Of a stretch of 28,067 bases of DNA, positions 1 to 6,849 are shown piece after piece. Each line of letters opens with the position of its first letter. Within the stretch, counting starts at the first letter, position 1. Made by a program: the position numbers and the translations under genes. This stretch comes from CAVALG01 sp963630555 (GTDB lineage: Bacteria; Bacillota; Clostridia; Oscillospirales; Acutalibacteraceae), in contig CAVGND010000023.1 of assembly GCA_963630555.1 (NCBI GenBank), positions 1 through 28,067 of the forward strand, in the 5' to 3' direction. Under the pieces are notes generated by a model. The model saw only the letters and a program-made list of their open reading frames with translations, made no database searches and had not been told where the DNA came from.

Positions 1-142
1 AATATGCCTTGAGCATAGGCAGGTTTTCGGGGATCACGCAGAATTTGAGAAATCCCACGGTCATATCTTCAATTGTTGTCCCGATGTTTTTGAACAGTTC
101 GGCTGCCTGATTATATAGCTCGCTGTCGATTTCAATAGTCAT
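1..142 (-). CDS. RelB/DinJ-family antitoxin, partial
   Basis: The minus strand reads from an ATG at 142 to the window edge, giving 47 codons that start MTIEIDSELYNQAAELFKNI. The pattern (short beta strand, helix with a LYNQAAELF core, then a second helix leading to an 'IPENLP' segment) matches the N-terminal ribbon-helix-helix of RelB/DinJ antitoxins, which bind their own promoter and neutralise a RelE/YafQ-type mRNA interferase. The start lies only 2 bases after the stop of the upstream metallophosphoesterase gene, so translation is probably coupled, and the SD is weak (AAGAAG). The rest of the gene and any toxin lie outside the window. The family call rests on pattern similarity over fewer than 50 residues. 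Confidence 0.6.
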   Translation of the reverse strand, partial: MTIEIDSELYNQAAELFKNIGTTIEDMTVGFLKFCVIPENLPMLKAY

Positions 143-144
143 GG

Positions 145-1110
145 TCACAGCTTCTTTCTGTTAGCCCATGTGTAATCGACAAACACACCCCAATTATTCA
201 TAATCTGCCAACAGACATCTACCTTCTTTTTCTCGGATTCACGGGGAGATACCCATGGTGTAACAAGGACTTCCCATTCGCATTTCGACCAAAAGTAATA
301 CATCACCTCGCTGCGGAGTTGCTTAGCGAAGTCTTCTTTGCTTTGATATTTCTTGGCGGCCCGCTTCACATATTCACGGAATGAACCGTGTTCGAAGACA
401 TTGAAGGTTTCGATGCTGCGGCTGTTGCAGTTGTGATAGAACACATTCCATCTAATCTCATTTTCAGGACTAACGGTTTGATTTTTTACCCACGGGAACT
501 GTGCCATATATTCAGCAGACCTTTCGCCATAGGTGGGGCGTATTGTCCTTCCACGCTCAATAATCTCGTCCAAGGTTACAGGCTCGTAATTCCAATACAT
601 ACAACCTACATTGTAGATTTCATTCCGGCATCCAATGCTATTAAGACGCTTTGCAAAATCAACCTCAAAATCCGCTTCATCTGTAAAATGGGAATGAGCA
701 TGGAGGTGGATTGCCTGGTATCGATGTCCGTTGTACATCGGGGTGAAATAATGGGAGAGGATAACTCTTTTCTTCGTGCCGTCTTTCAAGGTCACGCAAA
801 TGTCGTCGTAATCTTTGATTCCCGCGAGCGCTGCCTTGGCCTTTGCATTGTGCAGGAAGCGGTCATGATTCCCTTTAACGAGAATGATCTGACCATTTAG
901 ACTTTTTATAAGCTCCGGTGCGTCATCGTTTCGCGCTTTCCATATCATGTCCCCGAGGACATAAGTGAGATCGCATTTGCCAACCTTGTTGTTCCATCTG
1001 CGGATAAGTTCCGCATCCATTTCCTCAACCGTATTGAACGGGCGATTATCAAAAGCAATCACATTGGCATGACCAAAGTGCAAATCCCCGCTAAAGAATA
1101 TCTTACCCAT
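145..1110 (-). CDS. Metallophosphoesterase with extra C-terminal domain
   Basis: A 321-residue protein with a calcineurin-like phosphoesterase N-terminal half. Visible metal-binding motifs are GDLHFGH (8-14), GD (53-54), GNHD (80-83), SH (119-120) and the histidine-rich HLHAHSH (135-141). This family hydrolyses phosphomono- or diesters with two metal ions; the substrate cannot be read here. Residues from about 200 to the end form a second domain rich in Trp and Tyr (WNVFYHN, YYFWSKCEWEVLV, NNWGVFVDYTW). My recollection is that such segments occur in phage and mobile-element proteins, but I cannot name the family. The ATG at 1110 overlaps the end of the upstream phosphoesterase gene by 8 bases, so the two are co-transcribed. 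A cytoplasmic location is expected, as no signal peptide is seen. Confidence 0.85.
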   Translation of the reverse strand: MGKIFFSGDLHFGHANVIAFDNRPFNTVEEMDAELIRRWNNKVGKCDLTYVLGDMIWKARNDDAPELIKSLNGQIILVKGNHDRFLHNAKAKAALAGIKDYDDICVTLKDGTKKRVILSHYFTPMYNGHRYQAIHLHAHSHFTDEADFEVDFAKRLNSIGCRNEIYNVGCMYWNYEPVTLDEIIERGRTIRPTYGERSAEYMAQFPWVKNQTVSPENEIRWNVFYHNCNSRSIETFNVFEHGSFREYVKRAAKKYQSKEDFAKQLRSEVMYYFWSKCEWEVLVTPWVSPRESEKKKVDVCWQIMNNWGVFVDYTWANRKKL

Positions 1111-1846
1111 CTTTCATCTCTCTTTCTAAATTCGCTTTATTGACCTTCATCTTTTGTAATTCCTCACTTGACTCGAACTGATGGAAAAGAAAATGCATTT
1201 TATCAATTCGTTTATTTGTGTGCCAATGTCCGCAGAACCATGCTATATAGTCCGTTGTTTCTTCTATGACATCGAGCCACTTCTCCGTACTGTCATCCAC
1301 TGTACTTTGGTCAATACCCGGAAGGAATTCTTCGACAGGCTCATATTTGAAAGGACAGGTGTGTGACAGAACCACATCGATAGCATTTTCTTTAAGTTGC
1401 TGTTCTACATATTGCTTGATTTCTTCGCTTGGTTGTTCATCTGACCACCAACCGTATCCTCGGGAAAGGCGATAGAACTTGTCCACACTGTAGGCGCCGC
1501 CGATAACGATGTGTCGAAGCCCCTCTAAGTTATATATCTCGCCGTCTTTGGCAAACAATACGGAGGGATAGGCTTCCTCATACCATACGATGCCGCCGTG
1601 CCATTCCTTCGTTTTATATGTTGGAATATGCCATGGCCTTATTTCATGATTGCCGTGGATACAGAAAATAGTGGGCTTCAATTTGTTGAGTGTATACTTC
1701 AATTCTGCATCTCTTTCGTCTTGCCCGTAGTTAGCACCGACATCACCGAGGATTACGATGATATCATCCCTTGTGGAATTAAAGCGCTTACAAAAGCGTT
1801 CTATATCATGTTTCTGCCCGTGAATGTCACCGGTGTAATAAATCAT
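1103..1846 (-). CDS. Metallophosphoesterase, single domain
   Basis: A 247-residue calcineurin-like phosphoesterase. Motifs in order are GDIHG (6-10), GDVG (34-37), GNHE (65-68), a SHTCP segment in the middle and GHWHTN near residue 205. Together these supply the usual di-metal ligands and the catalytic His. It resembles small serine/threonine-phosphatase or ApaH-like enzymes often carried by phages and mobile elements; the substrate is unknown. The ATG at 1846 is preceded by AAAGGTGG seven bases upstream. The gene overlaps the next phosphoesterase by 8 bases. A sigma-70-like promoter lies just upstream (1871-1899), so this is probably the first gene of the leftward operon that ends in the antitoxin. 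Confidence 0.87.
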   Translation of the reverse strand: MIYYTGDIHGQKHDIERFCKRFNSTRDDIIVILGDVGANYGQDERDAELKYTLNKLKPTIFCIHGNHEIRPWHIPTYKTKEWHGGIVWYEEAYPSVLFAKDGEIYNLEGLRHIVIGGAYSVDKFYRLSRGYGWWSDEQPSEEIKQYVEQQLKENAIDVVLSHTCPFKYEPVEEFLPGIDQSTVDDSTEKWLDVIEETTDYIAWFCGHWHTNKRIDKMHFLFHQFESSEELQKMKVNKANLEREMKDG

Positions 1847-1870
1847 AGTTGTGCCACCTTTCCGATGATA

Positions 1871-1899
1871 AGTATATCAGCCAATTTGATTCTTGTCCT
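1871..1899 (-). promoter_or_regulatory. Promoter for the phosphoesterase operon
   Basis: On the minus strand an AGGACA -35 (1894-1899) is separated by exactly 17 bases from a TATACT -10 (1871-1876). It sits 25 bases upstream of the ATG at 1846. The match is by eye to the sigma-70/sigma-A consensus. Confidence 0.55.
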
Positions 1900-1920
1900 G
1901 CGATTTGAGAAAATGTATTC

Positions 1921-1973
1921 GCAAACCCCCGAAATCATATTCGCAAGCGAACAGTTCGAGGGTTTGCTCTTTT
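1921..1973. repeat. Nested inverted repeat in 220-base gap
   Basis: The gap 1847-2066 holds no gene. Within it GCAAACCC (1921-1928) pairs with GGGTTTGC (1960-1967), and CGAA (1930-1933) pairs with TTCG (1955-1958) across one mismatch. Inside the loop TTCGC (1940-1944) faces GCGAA (1947-1951). A TCTTTT stretch follows on the plus strand, but no plus-strand gene ends here, so a terminator role is doubtful. It could be a protein-binding palindrome. Confidence 0.4.
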
Positions 1974-2066
1974 AACCGTTTGTTTATGCAGTTGTTGTTT
2001 CGCAAACTGTAGGTTTATTCTTTGACTTTCGGAGTGTTCCATCGAAGCCAAATACAACCTATAATT

Positions 2067-2429
2067 TTATCTGCGGTTGGTTCGGGTTAAATACTTGTAT
2101 TCGCGCATCGCTTGCTTGGTTGCCTTAACAATATCAAGTAGCACCCGCATTTCATAGTCGCTGCAATCTGAGAGAATTGCGGTAAATTCATGATTGGATG
2201 CCTTGATTGTATTGGTAAGGCTGTCAATAAGCAGGTCATCGGTGGAGACATTCAATTCGTTTGCCACCATCACCAAAGTGTCGAGACTGCAAGACTTGTA
2301 TGCCGTCTCCACATAACTCATATAGGCGGCAGAGCGATCAATTCGCTCTGCAAGCTCCATCTGGGTAATGCCTTTCTTTGTGCGGAACGCACGGATTCTC
2401 TGCCCGAGAAGAATGTAGTTGATTTGCAT
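2067..2429 (-). CDS. XRE-family HTH transcriptional regulator
   Basis: A 120-residue protein with a Cro/C1-type helix-turn-helix in the N-terminal half (LGQRIRAFRTKKGITQMELAERI.., residues about 8-65, with recognition helix around SAAYMSYVE). A short C-terminal helical tail follows (about 75-115) that may mediate dimerisation. Start ATG at 2429 with GGAGG seven bases upstream. It is divergent from, and clearly paralogous to, the XRE gene at 2561-2926: both have the same length, the HTH in the same place and a tail with an 'LSDCS/LADCS' motif. The two genes share a 131-base control region containing palindromes, which suggests auto- or cross-repression. A minus-strand -10 (TATAAT, 2459-2464) lies just upstream. 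Confidence 0.85.
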   Translation of the reverse strand: MQINYILLGQRIRAFRTKKGITQMELAERIDRSAAYMSYVETAYKSCSLDTLVMVANELNVSTDDLLIDSLTNTIKASNHEFTAILSDCSDYEMRVLLDIVKATKQAMREYKYLTRTNRR

Positions 2430-2458
2430 ATAGAAACCTCCAAAAAATTGATGTTTCT

Positions 2459-2531
2459 ATTATAAGGTATAGCCGATGTGTTCAACTGCGGCTTATTCCA
2501 AACATCGGGCATAGATTATATAATAATCTAT
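2459..2531. promoter_or_regulatory. Divergent control region with palindromic operators
   Basis: Between the two XRE genes a perfect 9-base inverted repeat ATAGATTAT (2511-2519) / ATAATCTAT (2523-2531) surrounds a 3-base centre and abuts a plus-strand TATACT (2531-2536). A second pair, CCGATGT (2473-2479) and ACATCGG (2502-2508), brackets the minus-strand -35 region. The minus promoter has TATAAT at 2459-2464 and a TTGAAC-like -35 at 2480-2485, with a short 15-base spacer. The palindromes are good candidates for binding by one or both XRE dimers. Confidence 0.6.
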
Positions 2532-2560
2532 ATACTATAAACGGATGGGGGAGGTGCGTC

Positions 2561-2926
2561 ATGAGAGAACTTGACGATGCAAGATATAAGGCAATCGGTG
2601 CAAGAATTCGTGATGTTCGCCTTCAGCGAAACATGAGCCAAGCAGAATTGGCGGAAAAAGCATTCATCTCCGTTCCGCATATGAGTGAGGTTGAAAACGG
2701 AAAGACCAAATTGCGGCTCTCCACTTTTGTATATATAACTGAGGCATTGCAGGTTTCTGCAGATGTACTGCTCCGCACCAACACTCCCGAGGTCAATGGA
2801 ATATACCAAGGTGAGTTCAACGATTTGTTGGCGGATTGCTCTCCTGCCGAAATTGATTCCATTATCAAGATCGTTAAGGAATTAAAAACCACCATGAGAA
2901 TGAAGAAAGACGAATACCTATTTTGA
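2561..2926 (+). CDS. XRE-family HTH transcriptional regulator
   Basis: A 121-residue protein. The Cro/C1-type HTH covers residues about 10-68 (IGARIRDVRLQRNMSQAELAEKA, then SVPHMSEVENGKTKL), and a helical C-terminal tail contains LLADCSPAEIDSIIKIVKEL. ATG at 2561 is preceded by GGGGGAGG. It is the divergent paralogue of the XRE gene at 2067-2429. Regulators of this size often control mobile-element modules. It may repress itself through the palindrome at 2511-2531, which touches its -10. A strong terminator overlaps the stop codon, so it appears to be monocistronic. Confidence 0.87.
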   Translation: MRELDDARYKAIGARIRDVRLQRNMSQAELAEKAFISVPHMSEVENGKTKLRLSTFVYITEALQVSADVLLRTNTPEVNGIYQGEFNDLLADCSPAEIDSIIKIVKELKTTMRMKKDEYLF

Positions 2927-2963
2927 CAGGTCAGACAGCAATGTCTGACCTGTTTTTGTTTTT
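2926..2963 (+). terminator. Rho-independent terminator after XRE gene
   Basis: A perfect 12-base stem, ACAGGTCAGACA (2926-2937) with TGTCTGACCTGT (2942-2953), has a 4-base loop and is followed by TTTTT G TTTTT. The stem begins on the last base of the TGA stop codon. Confidence 0.93.
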
Positions 2964-3249
2964 GCCGTTTTCGTTGAAAGGTTTTCCGAAGAATTAATCA
3001 ACTTCTCTACGGAGACAGTTAACTATTCAATTCAAATATGGTTTTCGAGGTAGGTCAATCTTGACCTGCCTTTTTTGCTCTTTGGGTTGGCAGCTTTAAG
3101 TGTCTGCTGACCTTATTTTTTTGCATTTTTTTCGTCTGTGATAAACCAGCAGTTAAGCACTTGACCTGTGGTTAGTCGATATTAAGCCTTGCATGATTTA
3201 CAATAATCTTAGCCTTATTTTGAATACTGCAAGTGGGAGGATAACCAAA
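2964..3249. other. Non-coding gap with second terminator-like hairpin
   Basis: No gene is supported between the first terminator and the ATG at 3250. A second hairpin at 3048-3076 (AGGTAGGTCAA with TTGACCTGCCT, one G-T pair) is followed by TTTTTT, so plus-strand transcription is doubly blocked before the six-gene run. Further on, AAGTG..CTGCTG and CAGCAG..CACTT (about 3098-3160) can pair around T-rich DNA. The promoter for the 3250 gene must lie here, but I could not fix a convincing -35/-10 pair. Confidence 0.5.
3048..3076 (+). terminator. Terminator-like hairpin before recombinase run
   Basis: An 11-base stem (3048-3058 with 3061-3071, one G-T wobble) has a tight loop and a T6 run at 3071-3076. 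It backs up the terminator at 2926. Confidence 0.75.
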
Positions 3250-3852
3250 ATGGACGAGATAGATATTCACGCTAAATTGGCTCAGATAGAAACTGCACCG
3301 CACTTTTCAGAGATATTTGACGGAGACACGGAACGGGCTGAGATGATTGCTGAGCATCTAATATGGCTGCACACGATTCGCCGAGAGCGACCTCTTGTGT
3401 CAAAGTCGTACAAGGTGGGCATTTACATTCGATACTTTAATCAGACCAGGTATGAAAATTATCTCGATTTTCACAAGAAGGGTTTTGTCGACACATTGGC
3501 ATTGTGTCCGAAGTGGGAATTGGTTGACTTCTATATAGATGAAGGCTCAACTGCTCCCAATATGGAAAATGCACCAGAGTGGTGCAGACTGCTTCAAGAT
3601 TGTCTTGACGGCAAGGTGGATTTAATCATTACGCAGAAGGTTTCCAATGTAACGAAGAAACCGCAGGAGATTACAATCATGTCCCGCTATCTTGCAACGC
3701 TGCCGCATCCGGTCGGAATCTACTTTATCTCCGAAGATATTTTCACCCTTGCTTCTTATTATCAAGAAGATATGCGGGACACAGACTTCTTCCCCGATGG
3801 ATGGGTGAGTCTGCCGGACGATGACTCCGAGAGGAGGCTGCTGCATGATTGA
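3250..3852 (+). CDS. Degenerate serine-recombinase domain, catalytically dead
   Basis: A 200-residue protein counted from ATG 3250, chosen because GGGAGG lies nine bases upstream. An ATG at 3193 in the same frame has no ribosome site. Residues 55-168 align by eye with the resolvase domain of the next gene (KVGIYIR..., WELVDFYIDEGS, GKVDLIIT, PVGIYFISEDIFTL). The catalytic Ser of 'RVST' is replaced by Phe (R61-Y62-F63), and the active-site Arg pair of 'SVSRFAR' is Asn133 and Lys136. The Arg after the DEGxSG loop is also missing. The protein stops right after the catalytic fold, with no DNA-binding domain. It cannot be a working recombinase by the known mechanism; a regulatory or dimerisation partner of the next gene is likely. 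The end overlaps the next start by 8 bases. Confidence 0.83.
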   Translation: MDEIDIHAKLAQIETAPHFSEIFDGDTERAEMIAEHLIWLHTIRRERPLVSKSYKVGIYIRYFNQTRYENYLDFHKKGFVDTLALCPKWELVDFYIDEGSTAPNMENAPEWCRLLQDCLDGKVDLIITQKVSNVTKKPQEITIMSRYLATLPHPVGIYFISEDIFTLASYYQEDMRDTDFFPDGWVSLPDDDSERRLLHD

Positions 3853-5713
3853 CAAAACGAAACGCTTAGAAAAAGAGCAAGCCAAGGCAAAGACCAAAAA
3901 GCGCATCTATGTTGAGGTCGATCCCGAAAACTATGATTACTTTCCCGAGACCCGGCAAGCCGATTATTACGATAATGATGTCCCGCAAAGGGTTGCAATC
4001 TATGTTCGCGTTTCTACGGACGATGTCCGGCAGACTACATCCTTCGAGTTGCAAAAGAAGTATTATGAGGATTTCGTTATCAAGCACCCTCACTGGACGC
4101 TCGTTAAAATCTACGCTGACGAAGGCATCTCCGGCACTTCTCTGAATAAGCGAGAGCAGTTTCTTCAGATGATTTCCGACGCAAAGCGCGGAAAAATCGA
4201 CATGATCATTACAAAGAGCGTTTCCCGTTTCGCCCGCAATATCTATGACTTTATCGGCATTGTGCGAGACCTTGCCGAACGCAATCCGCCTGTCGGAGTC
4301 TTCTTTGAAAGTGAGGGGATTTTTTCACTCAATGATGACTCACAGCTTGCATTGTCTTTCCAAGCTACAATGGCCGAGGAAGAGTCACACACACGAAGCA
4401 GGTCGATGGAAACATCTCTGCGAATGCGATTGGACAATGGTATTCCTCTGACTCCCAAACTGCTCGGGTATATGCATGATGCTGACGGAACACTGATTCC
4501 GAATCCTGACGAAGCGCCTACGGTTAAACTTGCGTTCTATATGTATCTGTACGGCTATTCATCGCAGCAGATTGCCGATGCTTTCAATGCTCTCGGGCGC
4601 AAGTCCTATTTGGGAAACATCAATTGGACTTCCAACGGTATTGTCCAAATACTACGCAATGAGCGACATTGCGGTGATGTCCTCACTCGAAAAACCTTTA
4701 CACCAAACTTCCGTACCCATAAGGCAAAGAAAAACAGAGGTCAAAGACCGCAGAGTCGATATCGTAATCATCATCCCGGCATCGTTTCCCGCGACGATTA
4801 TATTGCGGTCCAGAGAATGCTCGATAACGCTAAGTACGGGAACAAGTCTATCTTGCCCGAAATCCGCGTTGTAGAAGATGGTGTCCTCAAAGGTTTTGTC
4901 ACCATTAATCCCCGATGGGCAGGATTCAAAGAGGGGGACTACTACCTGGCTTCCAAAAGCGTGTATTCCTCTCCCGAGGAAGAACCGCATCCTGAGGAAG
5001 AGATTCAGTTCGAGGTGGAAGCAGGTGACTTTGATCTACGCGGTTTTGAAATAGCCCGCGGCGAGTTCTTCGATGCTCCGCGTCAGCCACACGCCATTAT
5101 TTATCATAAGTTTATCAAGTTCAGTACCGCGTGTGTCCGGAAATTCGGCACACAGAATTATATTGAGATTCTGATAAATCCTATTAGCCGAAAACTTGCG
5201 ATTCGACCGACCACCAAAGAAAACCGTAATAGTGTCATGGCGTCAAAGCCGGAGAAAGGCATTCTATACCCACGGTTAATCCCAACCGCTGCTTTCAGTG
5301 AGACGATGTTCAACCTTCTTGGTTGGAACATCGAATACAAGTACCGCATTTTAGGCACTCTCTATGAGCAGGATGGCGTAATTGCCTATATCTTTGATAC
5401 CGTTGACTCCGAGGCATATTTCAAGCCTAATGTGCTTTCTAACGAAAACGGCGAAGGGGACTGTACAAATGTGCAGCCGTTGATGCCATCCGGAAAGCGT
5501 ATTCGTGCAATTCCCGAATCATGGACAAGCTCCTTTGGTAAGCAGTTCTATGCGCAGGAGAAGTCCGTAACGGAACTTCAGCGGCAGAGCGAGGAAGATT
5601 GGATGCTCCGTTTGGAGGGCCAACTTTTCGAGACCGGCAACAAACTTCATGTAACGGGGTTTGAAGAACTCAAAAGTTTTATCGCGCAAGAATTGCAGGG
5701 CGTAGATATTTAG
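3845..5713 (+). CDS. Large serine recombinase with novel C-terminal domain
   Basis: A 622-residue protein from ATG 3845, with AGGAGG seven bases upstream; the ATG at 3821 lies before that site. The resolvase domain spans about 49-200 with nucleophile Ser57 (RVST), Arg103, and Arg128/Arg131 in SVSRFARN. A 'recombinase' DNA-binding domain follows (about 205-330, GYMHDADG...LRNERHCGDVL...HHPGIVSRDDY). The usual zinc ribbon and coiled coil are absent. Instead residues about 395-530 form a domain (DFDLRGFEIARGEFF, YIEILINPISRKLAIRP, LLGWNIEYKYRILG) that recurs in the next two genes. It should cut and rejoin DNA at specific sites; whether for integration, inversion or dimer resolution cannot be told. 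It is translationally coupled to the dead paralogue upstream. Confidence 0.9.
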   Translation: MIDKTKRLEKEQAKAKTKKRIYVEVDPENYDYFPETRQADYYDNDVPQRVAIYVRVSTDDVRQTTSFELQKKYYEDFVIKHPHWTLVKIYADEGISGTSLNKREQFLQMISDAKRGKIDMIITKSVSRFARNIYDFIGIVRDLAERNPPVGVFFESEGIFSLNDDSQLALSFQATMAEEESHTRSRSMETSLRMRLDNGIPLTPKLLGYMHDADGTLIPNPDEAPTVKLAFYMYLYGYSSQQIADAFNALGRKSYLGNINWTSNGIVQILRNERHCGDVLTRKTFTPNFRTHKAKKNRGQRPQSRYRNHHPGIVSRDDYIAVQRMLDNAKYGNKSILPEIRVVEDGVLKGFVTINPRWAGFKEGDYYLASKSVYSSPEEEPHPEEEIQFEVEAGDFDLRGFEIARGEFFDAPRQPHAIIYHKFIKFSTACVRKFGTQNYIEILINPISRKLAIRPTTKENRNSVMASKPEKGILYPRLIPTAAFSETMFNLLGWNIEYKYRILGTLYEQDGVIAYIFDTVDSEAYFKPNVLSNENGEGDCTNVQPLMPSGKRIRAIPESWTSSFGKQFYAQEKSVTELQRQSEEDWMLRLEGQLFETGNKLHVTGFEELKSFIAQELQGVDI

Positions 5714-5723
5714 GAGGTAGTTT

Positions 5724-6509
5724 ATGAATGATATTACCGAGCAGAGGACTATGACAGAGACCTTTGCTCCCCAAGCGGACTCAGAGCTGCACAAAATTCC
5801 GGTATTAAAAGACGAGGAAGAATTGATTGAAATGAGCACGGACTTCAACCTCGAGGAATTCCAGGTTGTCCGCAGAGAGTTCTTTGCTCATATTCGTGAG
5901 CCTGCGGTTACATTCAATAACCGCAAATTCTATGTGAATTCAGCTTGCCTGACCAAGTTTCCGCACACAGACTATGTTCAGGCGCTGATCAATCCTCATA
6001 CTAAGATTTTGGCTCTCCGTCCCTGTGGTGAGAATGAGCGAGGGTCGTTCCAGTGGTGTTCAATCGGTCAAGGCAAAAGGAAGCCGAGGCAAACAACATG
6101 TACACTGTTCTTCCTGAAAATGTTTGACATGATGGATTGGAATCCCGACCACCGCTATAAGATGCTCGGGAATATCATCCGCGCTAATGGCGAATACCTG
6201 ATAGCATTTGATTTAACATCCACCGAGGTGTATCAGCGCACCTATGATGCGGAGGGTGCTAAATCAACGGCATCAAGGACGCCGGTATATCCGATTGGTT
6301 GGCAGAACCAATTCGGAATGACCTTAAATGAGCACAAACAATCCATGCTTGTGAACATATTCGATGGCTATGCCATCTACTCAATCAAGGAAAATAAGGC
6401 AGTTCGGCAAAGTCCGACAGCAACTGATGCTGCCGACACAGTTGCACTGCCGGAAGGAGAAATAAATCATGAGCGAACAGACTCGACAACAAGTGACTAT
6501 AGCGGTTGA
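5724..6509 (+). CDS. Hypothetical protein sharing recombinase C-terminal domain
   Basis: A 261-residue protein of no family I recognise. ATG at 5724 has TAGGAGG upstream, 10 bases after the recombinase stop. Residues about 40-175 are plainly related to residues 395-530 of the recombinase: DFNLEEFQVVRREFF against DFDLRGFEIARGEFF, YVQALINPHTKILALRP against YIEILINPISRKLAIRP, and MMDWNPDHRYKMLGNII against LLGWNIEYKYRILGTLY. A PIGWQNQFG motif near 205 parallels IPESWTSSFG in the recombinase. The C-terminal tail is low in hydrophobics. There is no signal peptide or membrane segment. The last 41 bases overlap the next gene. A DNA-binding or recombinase-partner role is inferred only from the shared domain. 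Confidence 0.8.
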   Translation: MNDITEQRTMTETFAPQADSELHKIPVLKDEEELIEMSTDFNLEEFQVVRREFFAHIREPAVTFNNRKFYVNSACLTKFPHTDYVQALINPHTKILALRPCGENERGSFQWCSIGQGKRKPRQTTCTLFFLKMFDMMDWNPDHRYKMLGNIIRANGEYLIAFDLTSTEVYQRTYDAEGAKSTASRTPVYPIGWQNQFGMTLNEHKQSMLVNIFDGYAIYSIKENKAVRQSPTATDAADTVALPEGEINHERTDSTTSDYSG

Positions 6510-6849
6510 CTTGAAAAAATACCGTATTCGCATTCATCGAAGCACACTGGCTTTGCTCGGGACACCCAAGTATGTTCAGTTCCTTGTCAACCCCTCGTCT
6601 ATGATGCTTGCTATCCAAGGAACGGACAAGAGAACAAATTATACTCATCGCGTAAATTTGGCTGCATTGCATCCGGATAACTCCTACGAAATTTACAGCA
6701 CCTCATTTGTCAATAAACTTTGCTCCCTGGTGGAAGGATTGGATAGCGCTTACGCATACAGACTGACCGGAGAGATTATAGCAGAAGAAAATGCAGGTGT
6801 TTTTCCACTCAGCTCTCTCCAAAAAATTGATGGATTGGAGGAGCGATAA
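6469..6849 (+). CDS. Small hypothetical protein, same shared domain
   Basis: A 126-residue protein. ATG 6469 has GGAAGGAG upstream and lies inside the end of the previous gene in another frame. Nearly the whole protein is a shorter copy of the domain in its two upstream neighbours: DLKKYRIRIHRSTLALLGTPKYVQFLVNPSSMMLAIQ (residues 14-50, given here for its YVQFLVNP...LAI core) and LVEGLDSAYAYRLTGEI (about 87-103). The short strand-rich start is reminiscent of swapped-hairpin DNA-binding proteins such as AbrB, but that is only a guess. The stop TAA shares a base with the ATG of the ParB-like gene (TAATG), so translation is coupled. Confidence 0.8.
   Translation: MSEQTRQQVTIAVDLKKYRIRIHRSTLALLGTPKYVQFLVNPSSMMLAIQGTDKRTNYTHRVNLAALHPDNSYEIYSTSFVNKLCSLVEGLDSAYAYRLTGEIIAEENAGVFPLSSLQKIDGLEER

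Noticed and set aside
3193..3249. Longer N-terminus for the dead recombinase starting at ATG 3193.
   Set aside because: There is no ribosome site before 3193, while GGGAGG stands nine bases before ATG 3250.
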